A stretch of 64,000 nt of DNA from Aureibaculum algae (GTDB lineage: Bacteria; Bacteroidota; Bacteroidia; Flavobacteriales; Flavobacteriaceae). Under the pieces are notes generated by a model. That model made no database searches. It saw nothing but the letters and a program-made list of their open reading frames with translations, and had not been told where the DNA came from. The position numbers and the translations under genes were made by a program. Location of the stretch: assembly GCF_006065315.1 (NCBI RefSeq), contig NZ_CP040749.1, forward strand, positions 1,750,501 to 1,814,500, in the 5' to 3' direction. Within the stretch, counting starts at the first letter, position 1; the number at the start of each line of letters is the position of its first letter. Shown in pieces: positions 8,456 through 17,318 of the stretch.

Positions 8456-9161
8456 TAAAGGGAAACTCTATTTAATACCTACAACTTTAGGTGATAATGA
8501 ACCTTTAGAGGTGTTACCGATGTCGGTGAAAAAAATAATTGAGCGAACGGATCATTATATTGTTGAAAATGAAAAAACAGCTCGACGATTTATAAAGAAA
8601 ATATCTCCTAGAAAGTCACAACCCAATTTAACGATATACCTTCTTGATAAATTTACAGATATCTTAGAGATTCAAAATTACTTAGACGTTTGTGCTAAGG
8701 GAGTAAATGTGGGATTATTGTCAGAAGCAGGTGTACCAGCCGTTGCTGATCCCGGAGCTTCAATAGTGCAGCTAGCACATCAAAAAGGTATTAGTGTTGT
8801 TCCTTTGGTAGGGCCATCTTCAATTATTATGGCAATGATGGCATCTGGATTAAACGGACAGAGCTTCGCGTTTAATGGTTATTTACCCATTGAAAAGGGA
8901 GAACGTAAGAAAAGTATTAAACAATTAGAGAAATTATCTTTCGATAAAAATCAATCACAAATTTTTATAGAAACACCCTATCGTAATGAGAAATTGCTTG
9001 AAGATTTGAAGCAAACGCTCTCTGGTCAAACAAAATTATGTATCGCAGTAGACATCACATTGTCTACAGAATTTATTAAGACAATGACGGTAAATGATTG
9101 GAAGAGGCAAAAAGTAAATTTACATAAAAGACCTGCTATTTTTATTATTCATAAAATGTAA
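8442..9161 (+). CDS. RsmI-like SAM-dependent methyltransferase (tetrapyrrole methylase fold)
   Basis: 239 residues with the tetrapyrrole-methylase fold used by RsmI, which 2'-O-methylates C1402 of 16S rRNA. Visible motifs are the N-terminal YLIPTTLGDNEP, the SAM loop VGLLSEAGVPAVADPGA, and VGPSSIIMAMMASGLNGQSFAFNGYLP, written here in pieces of the conserved RsmI pattern. It differs from classic RsmI by the shorter N-terminus (PTTLGD rather than PTPIGN) and lack of the C-terminal extension, so it may be a paralogue with another target. It overlaps the phosphatase gene by 14 bp and ends at a strong terminator. Confidence 0.82.
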   Translation: MMENSKGKLYLIPTTLGDNEPLEVLPMSVKKIIERTDHYIVENEKTARRFIKKISPRKSQPNLTIYLLDKFTDILEIQNYLDVCAKGVNVGLLSEAGVPAVADPGASIVQLAHQKGISVVPLVGPSSIIMAMMASGLNGQSFAFNGYLPIEKGERKKSIKQLEKLSFDKNQSQIFIETPYRNEKLLEDLKQTLSGQTKLCIAVDITLSTEFIKTMTVNDWKRQKVNLHKRPAIFIIHKM

Positions 9162-9190
9162 AAATCCCCAATGTAACATTGAGGATTTTT
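9160..9190 (+). terminator. Intrinsic terminator after the dnaA operon
   Basis: A 14-base arm beginning AAAAATCCCC pairs with CATTGAGGATTTTT around a 3-base loop, with one C-A mismatch, and ends in a T-run. The A-run on the other side lets it also serve the convergent gene ending at 9238. Confidence 0.85.
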
Positions 9191-9237
9191 GTTGATAGTT
9201 GTAATTATTTTTCTGATTTTAAGTTTAAATCAGTCTT

Positions 9238-9867
9238 TTATAAAACAGGATGTCTGTTTGCTTCGATAAACGAAGTATCATAGCCCGCAAATTTCTTAAT
9301 GTAATATTTTATGCTGCTTCCGTATGCATCTTCAAAAGTTATTTGACCATAGCTACGTAAATATGTTTTTACATTACCAGCACCAGCAAGGTGTGCAGCT
9401 GCTAAAATACCAGATTCAGTAATTTTAACGCCATTAATAGTTTTACCTACAAACCTTTTGATATCTCTTTTTAAGATCCATTTGTTTACAGAACATAAAG
9501 CTAAAAAAGCTTCTTCTTGTAATTGAGGGTCTTTTAAGAATTCAGCCGTATCATAGATTTTAAACCGTTTTAAGGTTCCTTTACCAAATTGGTACTTGCC
9601 TAAATAACCATAGGTGTTAATACTGTTATACTTTCCTTGCGATTCTTTAAAAGCCAACGCTTCTTTAAAACCAATAAAGGATTTACCAATATTTGGAGAG
9701 TCAAAATCAACAAAAGGTTCTGCAAGTTGAGGTACGGTAGCAAAATAATCTGCACTAGGCACATTGTATTTTGCTGTTTTAGTTTCTATTTTATACATAT
9801 CGGTAAAACCGTATATCGTAAAAATGGATACTAATAATACTAATAGTTTACTAGTTTTCTTTTTCAT
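9238..9867 (-). CDS. Putative secreted lysozyme-fold peptidoglycan hydrolase
   Basis: A 209-residue exported protein with an N-terminal hydrophobic signal (KLLVLLVSIFTIYGF). The central region resembles lysozyme-like transglycosylases: GFKEALAFKESQGKY contains a candidate catalytic glutamate (E75), followed by NTYGYLGKYQFGKGTL, in which a glycine/tyrosine loop precedes a YQF motif, and by the helix GILAAAHLAGAGNV. No LysM repeat is seen, although related proteins are sometimes named after LysM. Substrate is inferred as cell-wall glycan. The ATG at 9867 is used; an in-frame start at 9897 adds ten residues before the signal. Confidence 0.7.
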   Translation of the reverse strand: MKKKTSKLLVLLVSIFTIYGFTDMYKIETKTAKYNVPSADYFATVPQLAEPFVDFDSPNIGKSFIGFKEALAFKESQGKYNSINTYGYLGKYQFGKGTLKRFKIYDTAEFLKDPQLQEEAFLALCSVNKWILKRDIKRFVGKTINGVKITESGILAAAHLAGAGNVKTYLRSYGQITFEDAYGSSIKYYIKKFAGYDTSFIEANRHPVL

Positions 9868-9972
9868 TGTTGATGCATTAAAAGGGGTTAAACGCATTTT
9901 TCAAATCAGTCGGCAAATATATAACAATTTATTTAAACTAACCTAATTTTTAATCAATTAGAAATCAACAGT

Positions 9973-10947
9973 TTAAAAATATAGCATATGGAATTTGGTA
10001 CGCCCATTGGAGTTTATTTCGAGTGTTGGGGCTGGTATTTTGATAAAGTTTATCGTTGAGAAGAGTGTTTTAAGAAATTTTGATTTTGTTTTTATCTTTG
10101 ATAAATCGACATCTAAACTTAAATAAAATTGTCTGAGTCGTTGTGGCGGATTGATAATGGCATTATCGATAAAATAATCAGTATTGCTAGATATCATACC
10201 ATCGGCTCCATAACCAAAAGCAATATTCAGCCATTTAGGAAAACGACTCTCTTTTGCAAATGACCAGATATTTGCAGATAGCCAATACGTTTGGCCATTG
10301 TAATCCTTTAAGGTTTGTTCTAAAAAATTTTCACCTAATAGTTCTGGTCGACGGTTAGCGTATTTCGTCGAGTGAAAAGAGTATTTCATTAAAATACGTT
10401 GTTCATCCCATAATAATTCTTGTCCAATTAAAAGACCAGCACCCGTTGCATTTGCTAAAATATCTGATGGTGAAAATCCCCACTCTTTTGAAAACCCGTC
10501 AAAGATTTCTACAACACTTAAAAAACCAAAACCTAAGGTTGCACCGTATACCAATTGATTCTTTTTACTTTCACCTGCCCAATCTAAAACAGTCATCCCC
10601 ATTTTACCTACATAATACGCACTCATGGTATGTCCTGCTTTATCCATTTGTAACCAATCATTACTATCATTAATGGTATGAAAAGAAGAGGAATCATAAT
10701 TAGTATACCATAGCTGATGAATACCTAATAATGCTAAACTAGCTAGTGATCCTTCTGCTATATAAACGGCATTTTTTCTCTTAACATTAAGACTATCTGA
10801 TTTTGTCCAAAAAGTTGACTTATGTTGAGCTACCGATGTAAAACAAAAGAATAATAGGCAAATTGGGATAAAAATAATTCTAATTGAGCTTTCTTGAAAA
10901 GATTTGTTTTTGGCACAATCCGACATATACACATCACTCGAACTCAT
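9973..10947 (-). CDS. DUF2279 (YfiM-like) outer-envelope protein
   Basis: Protein with a delayed signal segment (IRIIFIPICLLFFCFTSVAQ) and the DUF2279/YfiM signature DKAGHTMSAYYVGKMGM, followed by WGFSPSDILANATGAGLLIGQ. The C-terminal half has alternating aromatic strands ending in a phenylalanine, compatible with outer-membrane localisation. The frame opens with TTG at 10977; ATGs at 10947 and 10926 are also possible, and I choose 10947 arbitrarily among them. Function of the family is unknown. It lies downstream of mltG on the same strand (39 bp to the TTG). Confidence 0.75.
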   Translation of the reverse strand: MSSSDVYMSDCAKNKSFQESSIRIIFIPICLLFFCFTSVAQHKSTFWTKSDSLNVKRKNAVYIAEGSLASLALLGIHQLWYTNYDSSSFHTINDSNDWLQMDKAGHTMSAYYVGKMGMTVLDWAGESKKNQLVYGATLGFGFLSVVEIFDGFSKEWGFSPSDILANATGAGLLIGQELLWDEQRILMKYSFHSTKYANRRPELLGENFLEQTLKDYNGQTYWLSANIWSFAKESRFPKWLNIAFGYGADGMISSNTDYFIDNAIINPPQRLRQFYLSLDVDLSKIKTKSKFLKTLFSTINFIKIPAPTLEINSNGRTKFHMLYF

Positions 10948-11016
10948 TTTATTCAATAAACTTTTGATTTTATTCAAAACGGAATACTTTTATCTAAGCG
11001 TTAAAAGTAATAACAA

Positions 11017-12051
11017 TTATCTATTCACACCTTGCTTATTAAGCCATTGTTGGTATTTTTTAGCATTTAGGTTATGCTGTGATAGTGTTCTCGCAAATTC
11101 ATGAGACCCTATATTTGATATGCTCGCACACATATAATAATATTCATGATTTTCAGAATTTAACACTGCGTCTATAGAAGAAATATCAGGCATCGCAATT
11201 GGAGCAGGAGGTAAGCCCGTATTCTTATAGGTATTGTAAGGTGAATCTATTAAAAGATCAGCATTTAATACACGCTTTACTTCATAGTCTTGACCATGTT
11301 TTTGCTTCAATGCAAATATTACGGTTGGATCGGCCTGTAATGCCCAACCATCTCTATAGCGATTTAAATAAAGTCCAGCCACTGTAGGGCGTTCACTTAC
11401 TTTAGCCGTTTCCTTTTGAACTATGGACGCTAAAGTAATGACATTATTCTTAGACATATTTAGTTTTTTGGCCTTTGCAATTCTATCTGTATTCCAAAAT
11501 CGGTCATATTCTTTTAACATTTTATTTCTAAAATTTTCAACAGAAGTATTCCAATAAAACTCATAAGAGTTGGGTATAAAAAGACCTAATACAGTAGCTT
11601 TAGTAAAATTATGTTCAGCTAAAAATTTGGAATCTGTTAAGGCTGTTAATATTTGAAGAGAGTCTGGTTCTATTTGAGCTGCTATTCTACCTGCTAATTT
11701 TTCTAAAGTATCTTGATTGTTAAATGTAAGTGTTAAAGGTGTTTGTTTTCCACTTCGTAATAAGTCAATTAAGGCGTTATTACTCATTCCTTTTTTAATA
11801 AGGTACTTACCTGATTTTATAACATTAGGATAGTTCTTTTGATTGGCGACCCAAACGAAGCTGTCAATATTACTCACCACAGGAGTTAAAACCTCTTTTA
11901 CTTCATCAAAAGAAGCATTTGTTGGGATATAAATAGCGGTATCCTCTTTTACATTAGTACCGTATATTTTTCCGTAGAATTGATAAGCAATTAGTCCTCC
12001 TCCAATAAGGAGTATTGCAATTACGGCTAGAATTATTTTTTTAAGCTTCAT
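11017..12051 (-). CDS. mltG: Endolytic murein transglycosylase MltG (YceG family)
   Basis: MltG cleaves nascent glycan strands at the inner membrane and is thought to set their length. The 344-residue protein has one N-terminal transmembrane helix (IILAVIAILLIGGGLIAYQF), a LysM-like periplasmic region, and the YceG catalytic domain with TLASIVQKETA, GLYLNRYRDGWALQADPTV and the C-terminal LPPAPIAMP. The glutamate of KET is retained; the residue two before it, often Glu in proteobacteria, is Gln here. It follows the GNAT gene by 68 bp and dapF upstream of that, so a dapF / GNAT / mltG cell-wall operon is likely. Confidence 0.93.
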   Translation of the reverse strand: MKLKKIILAVIAILLIGGGLIAYQFYGKIYGTNVKEDTAIYIPTNASFDEVKEVLTPVVSNIDSFVWVANQKNYPNVIKSGKYLIKKGMSNNALIDLLRSGKQTPLTLTFNNQDTLEKLAGRIAAQIEPDSLQILTALTDSKFLAEHNFTKATVLGLFIPNSYEFYWNTSVENFRNKMLKEYDRFWNTDRIAKAKKLNMSKNNVITLASIVQKETAKVSERPTVAGLYLNRYRDGWALQADPTVIFALKQKHGQDYEVKRVLNADLLIDSPYNTYKNTGLPPAPIAMPDISSIDAVLNSENHEYYYMCASISNIGSHEFARTLSQHNLNAKKYQQWLNKQGVNR

Positions 12052-12119
12052 TGAGATGTTTTTAAAGAATCTAATTAGTCTGTAATTAATTGTGTTTTTA
12101 GGATCTCTTCCAAAGGGTT

Positions 12120-12662
12120 TTAAGAATTTAGTAATTGATATAGAACTTCATCTTTGAATTCCCCTTCCATAAAAATCCACTCTTTTTTAGTACCAACTTC
12201 TTTAAAATGATATTTTTTAAACAGTTTTGTACTCTTTTTATTGTCTTTGGTGATGTTGGCGAATAGTTGATGTAAGTTTAGATTTTTAAAACTATAATCA
12301 ATCAACAATTCTAAAGCTTCAGAAGCATACCCTTTTTGTTGTTCATTTTCTAAAAGTAAAATACCAACTCCTGCACGTTTATGTTGTGGATTAAAATCGA
12401 AAAGGTCAATTAAACCAATAGGTTTATCAGATTTATTAATACCAATAACTAAACGAAGCTGTTTCGCCTCATAAATGTCTAAGTGGGCATTTGCTAAATA
12501 TTGTTGTAAAATATATTTTGAATAGGGGGTTTCTGTACTACTAACTTCCCAAAAAGTTGAATCATTTTCAATCTCGTATAAAAACTCTAGATCTTCTGGT
12601 TCTAAGGCTCTTAAGTGAACGTTATTTCCTGTTAGTGCTCGCATCTTCTTATTATAATTCAA
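12120..12662 (-). CDS. GNAT acetyltransferase, RimJ/RimL-like
   Basis: About 180 residues, the size and pattern of RimJ/RimL-type acetyltransferases: NVHLRALEPEDLEFLYEIEND at the front, then the acetyl-CoA loop HKRAGVGILLLENEQQKGYASEAL (quoted here only to identify the motif in two halves) and LHQLFANITKDNKKSTKLFKK. Such enzymes acetylate protein N-termini, polyamines or antibiotics; the target is not predictable. The ATG at 12662 overlaps the end of dapF by 11 bp, whereas a second ATG at 12644 does not. Either fits. Confidence 0.85.
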   Translation of the reverse strand: MNYNKKMRALTGNNVHLRALEPEDLEFLYEIENDSTFWEVSSTETPYSKYILQQYLANAHLDIYEAKQLRLVIGINKSDKPIGLIDLFDFNPQHKRAGVGILLLENEQQKGYASEALELLIDYSFKNLNLHQLFANITKDNKKSTKLFKKYHFKEVGTKKEWIFMEGEFKDEVLYQLLNS

Positions 12663-13434
12663 AAAAACCTTTAAATACCATTGTTGCTTTTCCTTTTAAA
12701 AACACCTTTTTATAAGAATTAGTATCTGTACCAAAAGAAACTTCTAATGTTCCACCTAGGGTTTCTAAAAAAACATTGTTTTTACTTGTTTTTTTTGAAT
12801 GGTATGCAGCTATCGCAACAGCAGTTGCACCTGTACCACAACTTAAGGTTTCATCTTCGACGCCACGCTCATAGGTACGGATTTTAAAAGTATTTTCATT
12901 TTGTTGCTCCACAAAGTTTACATTCGTTCCTTTTTCAAAATAAGGAGCACCATATCTAATACTTTTCCCTGTATTATAAACATCAAAATCCTGAATACCG
13001 TCTACAAAAGCAATATGATGAGGAGAGCCTGTATCTAAAAACATATAATCTGAAAATTGTTCAACTTCAGCTACATCTTTCATTTTTAAACTAACTATAC
13101 CGTCTTTAATATGAGCTTCATGTAAGCCATCAACGGCATCAAAAATTGTATCAGTTTCAATAACTTGTAGTTGTTTTGCAAAAGCCACTATACATCGCCC
13201 TCCATTGCCACACATACTACCTTCATTTCCGTCAGCATTATAATATTTCATGGTGAAATCATGCAATTTTGACAGTTCTAGAAGTATTAAACCATCTGCT
13301 CCTATGCCAAATTTTCGGTCGCACAGCTTCGCTATTAATTTGGTATCATTTTTGGGAAACTGTTGTTGGCGATTATCAATCATAACAAAATCGTTTCCTG
13401 TACCTTGATATTTATAAAATTCAATTTGACTCAT
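12652..13434 (-). CDS. dapF: Diaminopimelate epimerase DapF
   Basis: DapF interconverts LL- and meso-diaminopimelate, giving the peptidoglycan cross-linking residue and the lysine precursor. The 260-residue protein has the two catalytic cysteines in their conserved settings: C75 in GSMCGNGGRC and C199 in ETLSCGTGATA. The N-terminus FYKYQGTGNDFVMID is also standard. A TACATTTG box lies exactly four bases before the ATG, predicting a leaderless transcript. It heads an operon with a GNAT gene and mltG, and is divergent from the HtrA-like gene. Confidence 0.96.
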   Translation of the reverse strand: MSQIEFYKYQGTGNDFVMIDNRQQQFPKNDTKLIAKLCDRKFGIGADGLILLELSKLHDFTMKYYNADGNEGSMCGNGGRCIVAFAKQLQVIETDTIFDAVDGLHEAHIKDGIVSLKMKDVAEVEQFSDYMFLDTGSPHHIAFVDGIQDFDVYNTGKSIRYGAPYFEKGTNVNFVEQQNENTFKIRTYERGVEDETLSCGTGATAVAIAAYHSKKTSKNNVFLETLGGTLEVSFGTDTNSYKKVFLKGKATMVFKGFFEL

Positions 13435-13438
13435 GGTG

Positions 13439-13446
13439 CAAATGTA
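13439..13446 (-). promoter_or_regulatory. Promoter box of dapF, placed for a leaderless start
   Basis: The minus strand reads TACATTTG, then CACC, then the ATG of dapF. The four-base gap puts the predicted first transcribed base on the A of the start codon. Confidence 0.6.
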
Positions 13447-13482
13447 AACATTTTTTTAATCTGCCCAATTGATTTGTTTTTT

Positions 13483-13524
13483 GTTAAAGTACCGTTAATA
13501 ACGGCGTTAAAGTATCGTTAAAGT
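13483..13524 (+). promoter_or_regulatory. GTTAAAGT repeat array upstream of the HtrA-like gene
   Basis: GTTAAAGT occurs at 13483-13490, 13506-13513 and 13517-13524, spaced 23 and 11 bp, which is about two turns and one turn of the helix. A 13-bp inverted repeat CCGTTAATAACGG (13492-13504) is embedded between the first two. The array ends 24 bp before the -7 box at 13549 and lies between two divergent genes. It is a good candidate binding site for a regulator of the protease gene. Confidence 0.5.
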
Positions 13525-13548
13525 GGTTTTTACCATAAAATAAGTTGT

Positions 13549-13556
13549 TAATTTTG
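13549..13556 (+). promoter_or_regulatory. Promoter -7 box of the HtrA-like gene
   Basis: TAATTTTG matches TAnnTTTG fully. Transcription would start near 13561, leaving a ~41-base AT-rich leader before the ATG at 13602. The -33 position overlaps the GTTAAAGT repeats instead of a clear TTG, suggesting activator dependence. Confidence 0.55.
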
Positions 13557-13601
13557 AATGTTAATTAGAAATATAATTTAAAAATATAAAATTTTTAGAA
13601 A

Positions 13602-15041
13602 ATGAAAAAAATAGTAAGTTTAGTTTTCGCTTCCTTATTAGGAGGAGTTATTGCGTTAGGTGCCTACGTATTTGTTTTAAGTAATAATGAAAATATATAT
13701 AGTAATAAATCCTCAAATGAACCGAAAATAGTCCAAGCGAATTATAATATACCGAGCTCAAGTTATATTGCAGAGGCAACAGATTTTACAAAAGCAGCGG
13801 AAGCTACTGTGCATGCGGTGGTACATGTAAAAAACACTTCTGTTTCAAAGTCAAATCCTTTAGCAGAGTTTTTCTATGGTGAAGGAGCGGGTGGTGGAGG
13901 AAGAACAACTGTTGGTACAGGATCTGGCGTAATCATTTCACCAGATGGATATATAATTACAAATAATCATGTAATTAATGGAGCAAAAGAATTGCAAATT
14001 ACATTGAATGATCAGAAATCATATGTAGCTGAAGTTATAGGTTCTGATCCAAGTACTGATATTGCCTTGATAAAGATTGATGCAGAAGATTTGCCATTTG
14101 TTTCTTTTGCAAATTCAGATAATGTTAAGGTTGGCGAATGGGTATTGGCAGTTGGTAATCCTTTTAATTTAACATCAACGGTTACCGCTGGTATTGTTAG
14201 TGCTAAAGCTAGAAATATTAATATTTCCGGAGGTAAAATGGTAGAATCCTTTATACAAACGGATGCAGCAGTAAACCCTGGTAATAGTGGTGGAGCTTTA
14301 GTTAATGTTAGAGGAGAATTGGTAGGAATTAATACGGCAATTAGTTCTCAAACAGGTTCTTATGTAGGGTATTCTTTTGCTGTTCCTTCTAATATAGCTA
14401 AAAAAGTGATAGAAGACTTGATGGAGTATGGAGACGTACGTACTGCTTATTTAGGTATTCAATCTGCAGAATTAAACGGTGAATTGGCGAAAGAATTGAA
14501 TATTAATCAGACTCAAGGTGTTTTAGTGGCCGGTGTAACTGAGAGTGGAGGAGCAATTAAAGCAGGACTTGAAAAGAATGATATTATTATTCAAATGGAT
14601 AATATCAAAATAAACAAGTTTTCAGATTTGAAAGGGTTCTTAAGTACTAAAAGACCTGGAAATAAAGTTAAGGTTACTGTTTTAAGAGATAATGAAGAGA
14701 AACAGTTTGAAGTGAAATTGGGAAATCAATTTGGTAAAGAAACGATAGATGAATTAGATTTTTCTAAAAATCTGTTAGGTAGCTTAAAGAAAATTTCCAA
14801 AAAGGATGCTACTAAGTTCAGAATTAATTACGGACTACAATTAGAAAGAGTAAGAAGTGCCAACTTAAGAAAGAATGGTGTTAAAGATGGAGATATCATT
14901 TTAAACATTGCAGATACGAAAATCTATGAGGTACAAGATGCTGAAGATATTTTAAGACAGCATAAAGGTGAACAGGTAATTGTTCAAGTGTTAAATGATG
15001 AAGGCTATGTAGAATATTACAGAATAGCTGTAGGAAACTAA
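13602..15041 (+). CDS. HtrA/DegP-type periplasmic serine protease
   Basis: Do-like envelope protease/chaperone of 479 residues that would degrade misfolded periplasmic proteins. It has an N-terminal signal/anchor (IVSLVFASLLGGVIALGAYVF), a trypsin-like domain with the catalytic triad H123 (NNHVINGA), D153 (STDIALIKI) and S229 (NPGNSGGAL), and two PDZ domains (about 295-375 and 400-479). Length is normal for DegP/DegQ. The upstream repeat array and absence of a clear -33 element suggest stress control. A terminator follows at 15062. Confidence 0.94.
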   Translation: MKKIVSLVFASLLGGVIALGAYVFVLSNNENIYSNKSSNEPKIVQANYNIPSSSYIAEATDFTKAAEATVHAVVHVKNTSVSKSNPLAEFFYGEGAGGGGRTTVGTGSGVIISPDGYIITNNHVINGAKELQITLNDQKSYVAEVIGSDPSTDIALIKIDAEDLPFVSFANSDNVKVGEWVLAVGNPFNLTSTVTAGIVSAKARNINISGGKMVESFIQTDAAVNPGNSGGALVNVRGELVGINTAISSQTGSYVGYSFAVPSNIAKKVIEDLMEYGDVRTAYLGIQSAELNGELAKELNINQTQGVLVAGVTESGGAIKAGLEKNDIIIQMDNIKINKFSDLKGFLSTKRPGNKVKVTVLRDNEEKQFEVKLGNQFGKETIDELDFSKNLLGSLKKISKKDATKFRINYGLQLERVRSANLRKNGVKDGDIILNIADTKIYEVQDAEDILRQHKGEQVIVQVLNDEGYVEYYRIAVGN

Positions 15042-15061
15042 TAGTATTAATGGTTTAGTTG

Positions 15062-15092
15062 AAATCCTCCAATTGTATTGGGGGATTTTTTT
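15062..15092 (+). terminator. Intrinsic terminator after the HtrA-like gene
   Basis: AAATCCTCCAAT (15062-15073) pairs with ATTGGGGGATTT (15077-15088) across a TGT loop, with one G-T wobble, followed by a T-run. Confidence 0.85.
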
Positions 15093-15134
15093 ATTGAAAA
15101 TAAACTAAAACTTTTACGAAAAGGTTTGAAATAG

Positions 15135-15142
15135 TACTTTTG
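15135..15142 (+). promoter_or_regulatory. Promoter -7 box of the GAPDH gene
   Basis: TACTTTTG matches TAnnTTTG and lies 50 bases before the ATG at 15193. Confidence 0.5.
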
Positions 15143-15192
15143 TATTAAAATACTTCTCATTTGTAATGAAAGAGAATAAAACTAATTAAGCA

Positions 15193-16638
15193 ATGCCATT
15201 AGACCACACCTACGAATCAGAATTGGCTTTTCAGGCAGATAGAAGAAGAGCCACAGTTGAATTTATTAAAATTATTAGTGATCTCTGGTATGACAATGCC
15301 ATAGAATTAATACTTTTTAGAAACCAATTAATTAATAGAAATGTAAGTGAAATTCTAAACTTGATAGAATATGCTAGTGAGTTTGTGCAAAAACCTATTT
15401 CTATTTTTGATGCAGTTGAAATCTCTAGGGCTATTCAGGAAGTAGATTTACCACCTGCAAAATTAGATATTGGTAAACTAGCTTATGAGTTTCACCTTGC
15501 TGAAGAAGATGAGGATGTGATTGATTTTGTAAGTGACAAATTAAAAGGAGCAGAAAAAATTGATGATATTGAGCCTAAAGATGTTGTACTATACGGTTTT
15601 GGTAGAATTGGCAGATTAGTAGCTAGAGAATTAATGGTAAGAACAGGCAAAGGCAAGCAAATGCGATTGCGTGCTATTGTAACACGAGGAGAAATCACAG
15701 AGACCATATTAGAAAAAAGAGCTTCCTTATTAAGAAATGACTCTGTTCATGGTAATTTTCCAGGAACAGTAAAGACAGATGTTGAAAATAGTGCTTTAAT
15801 CATAAACGGTACAACTGTGTTTATGATCTCTGCCCGTAATCCTGAAGATATAGATTATACCAGATATAATATAAATGAAGCTCTTGTTATTGATAATACT
15901 GGAGCTTTTCGCGATAAAGAAGCATTAAGTCGTCATTTATTAAGTAAAGGAGCAGATAAGGTTTTACTTACGGCTCCAGGAAAAGGGATTCCTAATATAG
16001 TGCATGGTGTTAATCATTTTAATTATGACCCTGATAAAGTCTCAATTTTTTCGGCGGCATCTTGTACCACCAATGCCATTACTCCGATTTTAAAAGTAAT
16101 TGAGGATAGTTTTGGTATTATAAGCGGACATTTAGAAACTATTCATGCGTATACCAATGATCAGAATCTAGTAGATAATATGCATAAAAAGTATCGTAGA
16201 GGTAGAGCAGCAGCATTGAATATGGTAATTACAGAAACTGGTGCAGGTAGTGCGGTTGCAAAAGCGTTACCATCTTTGGAAGGAAAATTATCATCAAATG
16301 CCATTCGTGTGCCAGTTCCAAATGGATCTTTAGCTATATTAAATTTACGTTTAGATAATTCAACCAGTAAATTAAGCCTTAATTCGGTAATGAAAAAATA
16401 TGCCTTAGAGGGTGATTTGGTAGAGCAAATTCAATATTCTTTAAGTAATGAATTGGTTTCTTCTGATATTGTTGGTGCTTCCGCTCCTGCAATATTTGAT
16501 AGTAATGCGACTATAGTCACTGATGGTGGTAAAAATGCAATAGTTTATGTTTGGTATGATAACGAATATGGCTATAGCCATCAGGTAATTAGATTGGCGA
16601 AACATATTTCTAAAGTGAGACGTTTTACCTATTATTAG
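15193..16638 (+). CDS. Glyceraldehyde-3-phosphate dehydrogenase, long form
   Basis: Glycolytic/gluconeogenic GAPDH with the catalytic cysteine C291 in SAASCTTNAITP and the NAD-binding loop GFGRIGR starting at residue 135. The C-terminus WYDNEYGYSHQVIRLA is canonical. At 481 residues it exceeds the ~335 of ordinary GAPDH because of an N-terminal extension of about 125 residues that is mostly helical and acidic. Comparable long GAPDHs occur in Bacteroidota. The extension's role is not known from sequence; regulation or partner binding is possible. It has its own promoter and no operon partner. Confidence 0.93.
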   Translation: MPLDHTYESELAFQADRRRATVEFIKIISDLWYDNAIELILFRNQLINRNVSEILNLIEYASEFVQKPISIFDAVEISRAIQEVDLPPAKLDIGKLAYEFHLAEEDEDVIDFVSDKLKGAEKIDDIEPKDVVLYGFGRIGRLVARELMVRTGKGKQMRLRAIVTRGEITETILEKRASLLRNDSVHGNFPGTVKTDVENSALIINGTTVFMISARNPEDIDYTRYNINEALVIDNTGAFRDKEALSRHLLSKGADKVLLTAPGKGIPNIVHGVNHFNYDPDKVSIFSAASCTTNAITPILKVIEDSFGIISGHLETIHAYTNDQNLVDNMHKKYRRGRAAALNMVITETGAGSAVAKALPSLEGKLSSNAIRVPVPNGSLAILNLRLDNSTSKLSLNSVMKKYALEGDLVEQIQYSLSNELVSSDIVGASAPAIFDSNATIVTDGGKNAIVYVWYDNEYGYSHQVIRLAKHISKVRRFTYY

Positions 16639-16770
16639 TGAGGTAGATTGAGGTTGAAAAACCGAAGAGTAACAAATATATAACGATTTTTTGAATACCC
16701 TTTCTCCAGTTTATGTATTCAAATTCTTTGCATATTGAACATAAAATATTCTGTCTATCAAAAATTTACA

Positions 16771-16778
16771 TACCTTTA
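16771..16778 (+). promoter_or_regulatory. Possible -7 box of the downstream GNAT gene
   Basis: TACCTTTA fits TAnnTTTG except for the last base. It lies 42 bases before the ATG at 16821 and inside the longer open frame starting at 16713, which argues against that earlier start. Confidence 0.35.
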
Positions 16779-16820
16779 AAATATAAAATATTTTTTTCTC
16801 TCAAAACAAACAATATAATC

Positions 16821-17246
16821 ATGAAAGTTTCCATTCTAAAAGCTTCTGAAGTCAATGAAAATTTATCAAAACAAGTTAAAGCACTTTTCGGTGAATTAAA
16901 TTCAGAAATTAATCAAATTGATTTAGCGACTTTATTTAACCCAAAGAACGATATTGTTTTTGCCTATTGTATGGATGGTGAAAAATTAGCAGGTATGGCT
17001 TTAATGTGTAACTATACTGTTATTTCTGGTTATAAAGGTTGGGTGGAAGATGTGGTGGTCGATCATAATTATAGAGGTAAAGGTTTGGGTAGAAAACTAA
17101 TGAATAGGTTATTGGAGGAAGGTAAGAAAAAGGGACTGTCGGAGATTTTACTTTTTAGTAATGAGAAACGACAAGCAGCCATTAGCCTTTATAAGAGCCT
17201 TGACTTTAAACAAAAACATAGTGGACTTTACATTTTAAAAATGTAA
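16821..17246 (+). CDS. GNAT family N-acetyltransferase
   Basis: A 141-residue acetyltransferase with the acetyl-CoA motif VVDHNYRGKGLGRKLMNRLL and a C-terminal ISLYKSLDFKQKHSGLYIL. The frame is open from 16713, but those first 36 residues are AT-driven and the family pattern starts at MKVSILKASEV, so the ATG at 16821 is used. The acceptor is unknown. Confidence 0.87.
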   Translation: MKVSILKASEVNENLSKQVKALFGELNSEINQIDLATLFNPKNDIVFAYCMDGEKLAGMALMCNYTVISGYKGWVEDVVVDHNYRGKGLGRKLMNRLLEEGKKKGLSEILLFSNEKRQAAISLYKSLDFKQKHSGLYILKM

Positions 17247-17318
17247 TTATGTTTTATTGATCTAACATTTTAAATTAAGGACAAGAAGTGCAATGGCATT
17301 ATTTACTTAAATGATAAA

